DNA from: Providencia heimbachae ATCC 35613
GTDB taxonomy: Bacteria > Pseudomonadota > Gammaproteobacteria > Enterobacterales > Enterobacteriaceae
Assembly (NCBI RefSeq): GCF_001655055.1
Contig: NZ_LXEW01000035.1
Span: 1-64,000 of the forward strand
Reading direction: 5' to 3'
DNA: 64,000 nt
Shown: one piece after another, positions 54,632 through 62,275 of the stretch
Layout: each line of letters starts with the position of its first letter
How positions within the stretch are numbered: the first letter of the stretch is position 1
Notes under the pieces: model-generated
The model's input: the letters and a program-made list of their open reading frames with translations, nothing else
Told to the model about the DNA's origin: nothing
The model's database searches: none
Made by a program: the position numbers and the translations under genes

Positions 54632-55609
54632 CTATTCATAACGAATGTTAACTGTTGCTGTGCTGTTTGCTTTTCCTGGTGTTATATTATTAGATATTTT
54701 TATATATCTAGCTTTCCAATTAAAAATATAGTTACCGTTAGGCACATTATTTTGTAAGTTATTTTTTACATTTAATTTTATTGGGGTATTGTTTTTATCT
54801 AATAGCTGGATAGCAACACCTTTGGCTGAATTAGCTCCGGAAAGATTAATTTTTCCGGTAGAAGCATCAGCATATCCCGCACTACTGGTAACAGTTGTTT
54901 TAATATTGGTACCCGCCGCACAGCTCAGTGTTATCGGAATATTTACGCTTACACTGGCATCACCAATATTTTTAAATTGAGTATCATACCGATCACCTAA
55001 GTTAACGGTATAGTTAGGCGATTTAGTCGTACATTTAACGACATTTATCTTAATCGCATTTGCTGGAATATTTAGGGATGAGATATCCCATGTACTATTA
55101 TTTGGTACAGTATTACGTTGTGTCATTTTACCTATATGTCCTGATTTTAAACTATTGGATTGTGTTACTTGCCCTGTTTTTTTGATGATAATTGTCCAAT
55201 AGGGGTTATCTATGCGCCATAACCAAGGCTCTGATGTATTTTCGGGTCCGTATTTTGTATTTAAGGCACCAATTCCAGCTGCTTTTACTTGGACACTAAT
55301 ACCGGGTATATTACTCGCTACAATTTTATTACCATTTGGCACCCAGCCATTGACATAATCTGCATGTAGATAAGCATTACCACAAAGGCCATCCTCTCCT
55401 GAAAAAGTATTAGTCACTGAGCTTTTAAAATTAACATAAATAGTCTCTAAGTCGCGTGACCCCATATCATCATACTGAATTGAATATGTTCTTACGGGTA
55501 CATTGACTATAATATTTCTTAAGTTAGGGTTCTGAACACAAGCAGAATATGAATATGTTGAATACAATAATATTGCTGAAAATATTAACTTTAGATTAAA
55601 ATTTTTCAT
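54632..55609 (-). CDS. Fimbrial tip adhesin-like protein (adhesin 2)
   Basis: Predicted two-domain tip adhesin of a chaperone-usher fimbria, 325 residues. A signal peptide (about 1-22) is followed by an N-terminal receptor-binding-type domain with a CVQNPNL start and SRDLETIYVNF segment, and a pilin domain from about 195 ending in NSTATVNIRYE, the usual beta-strand for chaperone exchange. It is a paralogue of adhesin 1, sharing the NWKARYIK, GDASVSVNIP and IQLLDKNN stretches. Its start overlaps the end of regulator copy A by 14 bases. Ligand unknown. Confidence 0.82.
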   Translation of the reverse strand: MKNFNLKLIFSAILLYSTYSYSACVQNPNLRNIIVNVPVRTYSIQYDDMGSRDLETIYVNFKSSVTNTFSGEDGLCGNAYLHADYVNGWVPNGNKIVASNIPGISVQVKAAGIGALNTKYGPENTSEPWLWRIDNPYWTIIIKKTGQVTQSNSLKSGHIGKMTQRNTVPNNSTWDISSLNIPANAIKINVVKCTTKSPNYTVNLGDRYDTQFKNIGDASVSVNIPITLSCAAGTNIKTTVTSSAGYADASTGKINLSGANSAKGVAIQLLDKNNTPIKLNVKNNLQNNVPNGNYIFNWKARYIKISNNITPGKANSTATVNIRYE

Positions 55610-55886
55610 GATTATTTATTCCCATTTTTTCAGATAAATTATTTTTAAGATGTTCTTTCTCTCTATGATTGAACTCAAAAAAATTTAATATATTTACGTT
55701 AAATATTATTGCATATTGGTTTAGCCTGTCTAAATTAATTCGATTAATACCATGCTCATATCGTGATTGCTGCTGCTCGCTTACACCAATTATTGTTGCT
55801 AACTGGCTCAATGTCATTCCATTCATTTTTCGATAATAAGTGATTTTATGACCAATTATTTTAGATACAGGATAATGGCTGCTCAT
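55596..55886 (-). CDS. MrpJ-like XRE-family regulator (copy A)
   Basis: Small XRE-family regulator, 96 residues, inside the fimbrial operon. The helix-turn-helix region has IGVSEQQQSRYEHGINRINL at about 37-56, the MrpJ-type motif, and a charged C-terminal tail with KEHLKNNLSEK. It lies 36 bases after a minor pilin and overlaps the start of adhesin 2 by 14 bases, so its expression is tied to assembly genes. In Proteus mirabilis such proteins switch off flagellar genes when fimbriae are on; that role here is inference. Confidence 0.78.
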   Translation of the reverse strand: MSSHYPVSKIIGHKITYYRKMNGMTLSQLATIIGVSEQQQSRYEHGINRINLDRLNQYAIIFNVNILNFFEFNHREKEHLKNNLSEKMGINNHEKF

Positions 55887-55922
55887 TATATAACCCCTTC
55901 TGATCTATTTCTAATACATGTA

Positions 55923-56420
55923 TTAATTATATGATAGTGTGAATTCTAGATGGCTTTTAAATGAACCCGCTGTCATGCCACTACCATAGCCGGCCATTCT
56001 TGCCGAAAATGGAATTTCAGTACTGCGTGTTTGGCTATTAATTGTAGATGTAAGTTTCGTACCATTTTTAACTATGGTTTTATTTGTACCCGTGGCTAAA
56101 TTTAAAGCGACATTTTTTGCAGTACCATTATTAATAAAATAATCAGCATTTATTGGGTCAATAACCCCAGATAGAGTCATAGTTACGCCTGTTGTATTTA
56201 TCGGGCAATTTTTTAATTTAACTGAAAAATTAACCCATGGAGATGTTTGGCTATCTCTAATATTCCATATATTCACTTTTTTTAGGTCAATTTGATAATT
56301 AGCTTTATCAACCTCACAAGGCATAGCAGTAACGGAACCAAAAATATTTATCTTAACTGTAGCGCTGATTGAAAATGAAGAATAGATAAGGAGTGATAAT
56401 GTGAGTATTAGTTGTTTCAT
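55923..56420 (-). CDS. Minor fimbrial subunit
   Basis: Type 1-like minor pilin, 165 residues, with a signal peptide ending near SISA, the conserved pilin cysteine pair (PCEVD and KNCPIN) and a C-terminal HLEFTLSYN beta-strand for donor-strand exchange. It is related to the neighbouring 56435-56944 gene and probably sits between the tip and the shaft. Preceded by 14 bases from that gene on the same strand. Confidence 0.85.
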   Translation of the reverse strand: MKQLILTLSLLIYSSFSISATVKINIFGSVTAMPCEVDKANYQIDLKKVNIWNIRDSQTSPWVNFSVKLKNCPINTTGVTMTLSGVIDPINADYFINNGTAKNVALNLATGTNKTIVKNGTKLTSTINSQTRSTEIPFSARMAGYGSGMTAGSFKSHLEFTLSYN

Positions 56421-56434
56421 GTTATCTTTCCTTT

Positions 56435-56944
56435 TTATAAGTAGGTAATAGTCGCGGTAACATTGGCGGATATAGAGCCTGGAATAGCATTACCCTTAAA
56501 ACTAAAAGCTCGTGTTTTTAATGGGATGCTGATACTTGTTTGCCCATTTAGTGGCACTTGTAGTACTTTATTATTGCCAAGCGGTGTTGCATTCGCATTA
56601 CTTTGTAGCTGTACTGCAATATTCTTGGCAGTGCCCTGATTTTTATACAGGCTATTGGTATTATCTGGATCAGCTGTACCTGTAAATGTCAATTTCACTT
56701 GGTTTATGTAGGTAGAACAGTTAATTAAATTAATATTAAATACTGTCCAGTTCGATCCCGATTGTGCTACGTTAAATAATCCGGCCGGTAATGCTTTTAA
56801 ATCAACATTAATGTTTTCACCACCAGAAATATTACAAGTAGCGGCTTTAATATTACCTGTAAAGTTTAAGGTAACATTACTGGCAGCAATAGCTTGAAAG
56901 TTAATAAGCAAGCTGATGAATAAAATTTTTCTGATTGTTTCCAT
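56435..56944 (-). CDS. Minor fimbrial subunit
   Basis: Type 1-like minor pilin, 169 residues, with a signal peptide ending about IAAS, an N-terminal VTLNFTGNIKAATC exchange strand and cysteine, a second cysteine in INCSTY, and a C-terminal SANVTATITYL strand. Sits 11 bases after adhesin 1 and before a second minor pilin; the pair resembles FimF and FimG in size, but orthology is not claimed. Confidence 0.85.
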   Translation of the reverse strand: METIRKILFISLLINFQAIAASNVTLNFTGNIKAATCNISGGENINVDLKALPAGLFNVAQSGSNWTVFNINLINCSTYINQVKLTFTGTADPDNTNSLYKNQGTAKNIAVQLQSNANATPLGNNKVLQVPLNGQTSISIPLKTRAFSFKGNAIPGSISANVTATITYL

Positions 56945-56955
56945 TTTAATAACCC

Positions 56956-57945
56956 TTATTCATAGCGAATATTCACAGTTGCAGTTGCATTTGCTGAGCC
57001 AGGTATAATAGTTTCAGCTGTTTTAATATATCTAGCTTTCCAATTAAATAGATAATCACCAGCAGGAACATTATTTTGTAGGCTATTTTTAGTATTGAGT
57101 TTTATTGGGGCATTGTTTTTATCTAACAATTGTATTGCAACGCCTGTCGCTTTATCTGCACCTGATAGTGCCAGTTTTCCGGTGTTGGTATCCACATATC
57201 CACTTGCACTGGTGATCGTTGCTTTAATATTTGCACCTGCCATGCAAGTTAATGTGAGAGGTATATCAACCGCAGCGCTAGCATCACCAATATTTTGAAA
57301 TTGCGTATCAAACCAATCACCCATGTTAATATTATAGGTGGTCGCATTATTTTTTACTGAGCAGCTCAATACATTTATTTTTATCGCATTGGCAGGCATA
57401 TTAAGTGTTGTTAAATACCATGTTGATGCGCTTGGCTGCGTATTTGTTTGTGTCAAACGTGCAACTTGTCCGGATCGTATTGAACCCGATGTTGTAATTT
57501 GCCCTGTTTTTTTGATAGTAATATGCCAGGTGGTATCGGATATTATCCAACTTAATGTCCCTCCTGCTGATGGCCCCCAACGACGATTATAGTTACCACC
57601 TACTGCACCGGTAGCGACAGTAATACCTACTCCTGATATATTTGTTGGAGCTATGTTATTAGTATTAGGCGTCCAGCTGTTAATGAAATTTCCATTTAAA
57701 TATGAGGAACCACATACACCATCAGCATTTGAATAAGTTTTCGTTGATGTAGCAGATAAATAGGTAATCTCAATTGAACCTAAATCTCGAGAAGATACAT
57801 CGTCATATTGAACATTATATGTTCTTGTCGGCACATTTACTTGTATATTGTTAAAGCTTGGGTTTTGAATACAAGCCGCTTTCACATTTATGGAATATAA
57901 AATTCCTATTATAGTAGCTAAGTTATAAATTGATTTTTTCATCAT
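56956..57945 (-). CDS. Fimbrial tip adhesin-like protein (adhesin 1)
   Basis: Predicted two-domain fimbrial adhesin, 329 residues, placed directly after the usher (10 bases). It has a signal peptide (about 1-23), an N-terminal lectin-like domain beginning CIQNPSFNNIQVNVPTRTYNVQ in character and a pilin domain from about 200 ending NATATVNIRYE. Adhesin 2 is a clear paralogue across the full length, with closest agreement in the pilin domain. Receptor specificity cannot be inferred. Confidence 0.83.
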   Translation of the reverse strand: MMKKSIYNLATIIGILYSINVKAACIQNPSFNNIQVNVPTRTYNVQYDDVSSRDLGSIEITYLSATSTKTYSNADGVCGSSYLNGNFINSWTPNTNNIAPTNISGVGITVATGAVGGNYNRRWGPSAGGTLSWIISDTTWHITIKKTGQITTSGSIRSGQVARLTQTNTQPSASTWYLTTLNMPANAIKINVLSCSVKNNATTYNINMGDWFDTQFQNIGDASAAVDIPLTLTCMAGANIKATITSASGYVDTNTGKLALSGADKATGVAIQLLDKNNAPIKLNTKNSLQNNVPAGDYLFNWKARYIKTAETIIPGSANATATVNIRYE

Positions 57946-57955
57946 GTTAACCCTA

Positions 57956-60457
57956 CTATTGGCAAGTCGTCGTAATTTTATATAAACCCATATAATTCGA
58001 AACGTCGGCTAGATTGTAATTAACCTGACACTGCTGTTTATCATTATATTGAATAATAAAATGACCACTTTCCGCTAAACCGGATAAATATAATTCACCG
58101 TCATTACCCACTAGACCATTTAATTGACCGTTATCTTTAAAGATAGCTTGTGCGCCAAACGGAACGGGTTTGCCGTCAGCAAAGTTAATTATCATGATAG
58201 CGCGATAACCCACGTTGGCAGCAAAGCTGGCTTTTGCCAGGGCGCCACGACTCGGAGAAACACTCTGGCTAGTGAGTTCCATTTCAGTATCATTTGGTAG
58301 TGCGGAGGTATCAATATCAATGGTATTTTTACGATAAGCACTAATATATGGAACTAATGCATAACCTTGATTATTAGTGACAATACCTGCTTGATTCAAT
58401 ATCGGTACATCTCCCGCATCGGGGATCTCGACGATTGCGGCAGTTTCCCCGAGTTGTTGACCGAGAACAAGGCCTCCCGAGTGGGCAACTAAGCTACCAT
58501 TGGCACCGTAATATAGGTTGTAACTGTCTTTGCTGTAGCCACTACCACCCGAAACTTCACCATATTGCCCCTTATAGGAGGCATTCATATTGCCTGAGGT
58601 ACCGGTATCTTTGGTGGTGAACCCTTGTTGCATACTCCAATTTAGCCGATTATTTAATTGGGAAGCTGAAACGCCCATACTGCCGGTGCTTGGACTGTTA
58701 CTACTGCTATTACTGTTGAAGTTATAGTAGAAAGTATCATCGAATACAGTGAAGGGTACGCTAACGGAAAAGGCGAATTGATGGTCGTCTTCATTCTGTT
58801 TTTTACTACCCGAAGTATATGAATAGTTATTAGTATTTTTGTTATAGGTATAGTTCAACCCATAACTAATACCTTGCCAACTGTTGTTGTAGCCCAAGGT
58901 AGCCGATTGTGTTTTTCGATCACTGTTCCAGTAATCTTCATTCACATAGCCAGCAGAAATCGAACCGTAGCTATCCCCTAAATTTTGGCTGAGGGTAATT
59001 TCACCACGGTTACGGCGACGCTCAATTTCAGGGGTATAATGGGTATCTCTGAAGCCGTCAAATACTTCCGATAAACTGTAAAATCCTTTTGTGGAATAGC
59101 GATATCCCGCTAATGCAATGTTAGTACCGATATCATTGAGGTTTTTGTTATAGCGAAAACGATAGGATTGTCCGCTCTCTTTTAAATCATCACGCAGTTT
59201 GGAATTTGCATGAGTGATATCGACAGAAATGGCACCAAAACGCCCAAGATTTTGTCCTGACCCAATGGAATACGATTGATAATTTTCGCTGAGCTGGCTT
59301 CCCCCATAGGCGGTGATGCCATAAGGTAACCCATAAATTAGCGTGAATTGACCAAAGTTGGTTTTGTCCACATGGCTATCATAAGAGCGATATTGCCCCG
59401 CGGTAGCACTGTAAGACATATAGCCTTCACGCTGTAACACCGGTAGGGAGGCAAATGGCACGATTTGATACTGTTCACTGCCATTGGATTCTTTGATGGT
59501 GACGTGTAAATCACCACTACCGCCCGTTGGATATAAATCGGTGATTTCAAATGGCCCTGCGGCCACTTCAGTTTGGTAAATGGTATAGCCATTTTGGCGA
59601 ATAGTAATTTGTGCGTTACTACGGGCTATTCCGCGGACGACAGGTGCATAGCCACGTAAACTTTCCGGATACATATCATCATCGGTCGCCAATTGAGCGC
59701 CACGAAAGGGCACACTATCAAATACAGAAGAGGGTGATACGCTATCCCCCAGAGTTAACTGACTTTTAATTTTATTAATACCACGAGAAGCGTAAGTGTA
59801 AATGGTGTCCCATTTACCCGATTGCTCATCACTGTTTGACCAAGTGGTATAATTTCGTATACGCCAAGCGCCAATATTTAAACCCGGCCTTAAATTAACG
59901 TAATTCGAAGTAGTATCCGACCCGTTCTTTTTACGATCATAATTTTTTGAACCGTTATAACTATAATTGAGCATCAGAGCGGTGATGCCATTATCAATAT
60001 CCGCAAGGTCGACAAAGCCACGCGGATTTCGTGATAGCGCAATTTGTGGAATACTTAAGTACAGACGTTGGGAATCAAATTCAAAGGTGCTTTTTGCATC
60101 AGGAATGGCCGATAAATTCACACAGTTCTGCTCTTGCGCTTGTAATTCGGGATACTCAGCTGTTTTTACGCCAAAATCTTTTAAATCTGCAAGGGATAAG
60201 CAGGGTAATAACTCGCCCTTATTAATTTTATCAAATTTAATGTTTTTAGCGCCAATTAAATTAGAGTTAACATAAATATCCACATAATATTGGCCGGCTA
60301 ATTGTTCATTATTTTCAAATCGTGATAAGTCTACTGCTTCTTTATTGGGTAACTCTAAAAAATCAGGGTCAAAATAGATTTTATCATTTTCAGCATACAA
60401 GGATGTTGTATAGCCTAAATATAAAAATAGGCTAAAGCATATTTTATTTATTTTCAT
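57956..60457 (-). CDS. Fimbrial outer-membrane usher
   Basis: Outer-membrane assembly platform of the chaperone-usher pathway (FimD/PapC family). The 833-residue protein has a signal peptide ending near SLYA and an N-terminal domain with FDPDFLEL. A 24-strand barrel region follows with GWRIRNYTTWS-like and NPRGFVDLADID segments, then a plug, and C-terminal domains ending with a cysteine pair (CQVNYNL to TTCQ). No frame break is present. It is 25 bases after the chaperone and 10 before adhesin 1. Confidence 0.92.
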   Translation of the reverse strand: MKINKICFSLFLYLGYTTSLYAENDKIYFDPDFLELPNKEAVDLSRFENNEQLAGQYYVDIYVNSNLIGAKNIKFDKINKGELLPCLSLADLKDFGVKTAEYPELQAQEQNCVNLSAIPDAKSTFEFDSQRLYLSIPQIALSRNPRGFVDLADIDNGITALMLNYSYNGSKNYDRKKNGSDTTSNYVNLRPGLNIGAWRIRNYTTWSNSDEQSGKWDTIYTYASRGINKIKSQLTLGDSVSPSSVFDSVPFRGAQLATDDDMYPESLRGYAPVVRGIARSNAQITIRQNGYTIYQTEVAAGPFEITDLYPTGGSGDLHVTIKESNGSEQYQIVPFASLPVLQREGYMSYSATAGQYRSYDSHVDKTNFGQFTLIYGLPYGITAYGGSQLSENYQSYSIGSGQNLGRFGAISVDITHANSKLRDDLKESGQSYRFRYNKNLNDIGTNIALAGYRYSTKGFYSLSEVFDGFRDTHYTPEIERRRNRGEITLSQNLGDSYGSISAGYVNEDYWNSDRKTQSATLGYNNSWQGISYGLNYTYNKNTNNYSYTSGSKKQNEDDHQFAFSVSVPFTVFDDTFYYNFNSNSSSNSPSTGSMGVSASQLNNRLNWSMQQGFTTKDTGTSGNMNASYKGQYGEVSGGSGYSKDSYNLYYGANGSLVAHSGGLVLGQQLGETAAIVEIPDAGDVPILNQAGIVTNNQGYALVPYISAYRKNTIDIDTSALPNDTEMELTSQSVSPSRGALAKASFAANVGYRAIMIINFADGKPVPFGAQAIFKDNGQLNGLVGNDGELYLSGLAESGHFIIQYNDKQQCQVNYNLADVSNYMGLYKITTTCQ

Positions 60458-60482
60458 TATGGAAACCTAATTATATATAAGA

Positions 60483-61151
60483 CTATATTTTTATCTCGGC
60501 AGGTTCTGATGCAGCACCGTAATCATTGATGATTTCCCACTGTACAGAGCCTCTATCGGTAGTATCATTTATTTCAAAAGACGTAGTGGAAAACGGGGCA
60601 GCATATGAAACGTCATTAACTTTTTTCCCATTAAAAGTAATACTTTGAAAATTCATAAAATAGGGTGTTGGATTTTGCACCGTAATATGATTACCTGATT
60701 TTGACCAAGTTAATTTTTTCTGTTCCTCGATAAAATTAATATCTTTTAATGCTTTCGGACGATAAATTAATTTTATTTGTGTTTTAAATGCAATCTGTAA
60801 TGAATTTTCAGTACGCTCTGTGGCTGGAATGGTTTTTATATTTAGCCAAAATAATGATTCTTTATCGCTTGGTAGTTTATTCTCTGTTAAAAAAATGCGT
60901 AACGCATTAGTTTTATCTGCATTTAGTCTAAAAAGTGGTGGTGTAATGGTGAAGTCTGATTGTTTTTTTTCTTCTTTATTGTCAATCCATGATTGAATTA
61001 AATATGGTATTTTATCAGGATTTTCAACACTGATACTGACGTCTTTATTACCCTCATTATAAATAATGCGGGTTCCTCCAATAATAACGCCAGCATTGGC
61101 GGTGTTGATCAATAAAAATAAAGAGGTTAAAAAAACAATAATATATTTCAT
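60483..61151 (-). CDS. Periplasmic fimbrial chaperone
   Basis: PapD-like chaperone that caps pilin subunits by donor-strand complementation before delivery to the usher. The 222-residue protein has a signal peptide ending near TANA, and the subunit-binding arginine and lysine are expected in GTRIIYNE and FKTQIKLIYRP. Two immunoglobulin-like domains are complete. It is 58 bases after the major pilin, with a stem-loop in that gap, and 25 before the usher. Confidence 0.9.
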   Translation of the reverse strand: MKYIIVFLTSLFLLINTANAGVIIGGTRIIYNEGNKDVSISVENPDKIPYLIQSWIDNKEEKKQSDFTITPPLFRLNADKTNALRIFLTENKLPSDKESLFWLNIKTIPATERTENSLQIAFKTQIKLIYRPKALKDINFIEEQKKLTWSKSGNHITVQNPTPYFMNFQSITFNGKKVNDVSYAAPFSTTSFEINDTTDRGSVQWEIINDYGAASEPAEIKI

Positions 61152-61174
61152 GCTACCACCATCAAGTAAATTAA

Positions 61175-61202
61175 ATAAGGTTTAATTCCATTTAAACCTT
61201 AT
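61175..61202 (-). terminator. Stem-loop between major pilin and chaperone genes
   Basis: A perfect 11-bp stem (61175-61185 with 61192-61202) and six-base loop follow the pilin stop by eight bases. There is no T run after it on the minus strand, which fits a partial terminator or 3-prime-protecting hairpin that leaves excess major-subunit mRNA. Confidence 0.65.
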
Positions 61203-61209
61203 GGGTTAA

Positions 61210-61734
61210 TTAGTTATAATTAATTGTAAATGTTGCTGTACCGTTTGCAGGGCCCGTTGTTACCGTATCTGATTTAGCAATATAACGCGCTCTGAAATCT
61301 AAATTATTTTCTACACCATCTTTAAGTGGATAAGTTTTAGAGGCAGTAAATAATGGCACAACGGTATTTACATCATCAGTGATTTGGATGCCGACACCGG
61401 TTGCAACATTGGCCTCTTGTTTTAGGTTAATCACACTGTCATCACCTAAATAAGATTCTGCATCAAATTTAACTGAGGCCGCAGTGACTGTTGTTGGGCA
61501 GTTAATTAATTTTATAGTAAATTTAGTTGCAGCGGCTGTGCTTCCTGCACTTGGTAATGCTTTCTTAGATACTTTACCTAAATTAACTTTTAATGCATCT
61601 GAACCTGCTGCTAATTCACAGGCTTGGTCAGTGATTTCACCGGTAAAATCAATAGTGCCATCTGCGGCTAATGCATTATTAATAGCAAAAATAGAAGTCG
61701 CAGCAATTAAAGATGCAAGTAAGTTCTTTTTCAT
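61210..61734 (-). CDS. Major fimbrial subunit
   Basis: Type 1-like major pilin, 174 residues, exported by a signal peptide ending NALAA near 23, with an N-terminal TIDFTGEITDQACEL exchange strand in which the first cysteine lies, a second cysteine in INCPTT and a C-terminal GTATFTINYN strand. It is first in the operon, after GGAGAG seven bases before the ATG, with about 540 upstream bases of possible control DNA. Sequence is distinct from the two minor pilins. Confidence 0.9.
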   Translation of the reverse strand: MKKNLLASLIAATSIFAINNALAADGTIDFTGEITDQACELAAGSDALKVNLGKVSKKALPSAGSTAAATKFTIKLINCPTTVTAASVKFDAESYLGDDSVINLKQEANVATGVGIQITDDVNTVVPLFTASKTYPLKDGVENNLDFRARYIAKSDTVTTGPANGTATFTINYN

Positions 61735-62112
61735 TCAGTTCTCTCCAAAGGAATATTTTTATTTAATTACATTGAGAGCGAATAAAATAAACGCTTACTC
61801 AACTGGAGGGTATTTTGTGATTATTTTAATAAATAAACAAGTCATGGCTAAATAAGAGTAATATTATAAAAACAAATAAAATAGATATTATTTTATTCTG
61901 TTAAACACATTATGAGTTATATTTCGGATGGAAGGTAATGTAAATTACAGTATTGATTGGTTTGTTTTTGTATTGTTTTAGTTAAATAACGATATAATGC
62001 CAATAATAATTTTGATATGTATTTTAAGATTAATTAATCACGTATATGGAGATTTTTTGATATTTAATTTTAAATGTTTATTCGAGGTTTTATAGAACGT
62101 CAAATAAAGACT

Positions 62113-62137
62113 ATCTTAAATTAATAGTATTTAAGAT
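62113..62137. promoter_or_regulatory. AT-rich dyad upstream of the fimbrial operon
   Basis: ATCTTAAAT (62113-62121) and ATTTAAGAT (62129-62137) are perfect inverted copies seven bases apart. It is about 380 bases upstream of the major pilin start, so it could be a distant regulator site. No factor can be named. Confidence 0.3.
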
Positions 62138-62224
62138 GTGATTAAGAATATACCATCATAAAAATATTTTATTTTATTTTTATGAGTGTTTTTTATAGGT
62201 GAACTATTCAGTATTCGATTAGAG

Positions 62225-62258
62225 TAATTAGATTGATGCTTAATCATCAATCTAATTA
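62225..62258 (-). terminator. glnG operon terminator stem-loop
   Basis: A perfect 14-bp stem (62225-62238 with 62245-62258) with a six-base loop lies 18 bases past the glnG stop. The T run is poor, but the stem strength and location support a terminator at the end of glnALG. Confidence 0.75.
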
Positions 62259-62275
62259 TCTTTCATTGATGGGTA

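Larger units (their letters stand above)
61735..62275. other. 541-base fimbria-glnG intergenic region
   Basis: Very AT-rich, with no credible gene on either strand. It should hold the fimbrial promoter and the glnG terminator. I searched by eye for paired inverted repeats of an invertible promoter, as in Proteus mrp or E. coli fim, and found none, and no recombinase gene is near. A 9-bp dyad lies at 62113-62137. The rest is unexplained. Confidence 0.6.

Noticed and set aside
61735-62275. Possible invertible fimbrial promoter
   Set aside because: No pair of inverted repeats of useful length flanks the region and no recombinase gene is nearby; only low-complexity AT matches were found.
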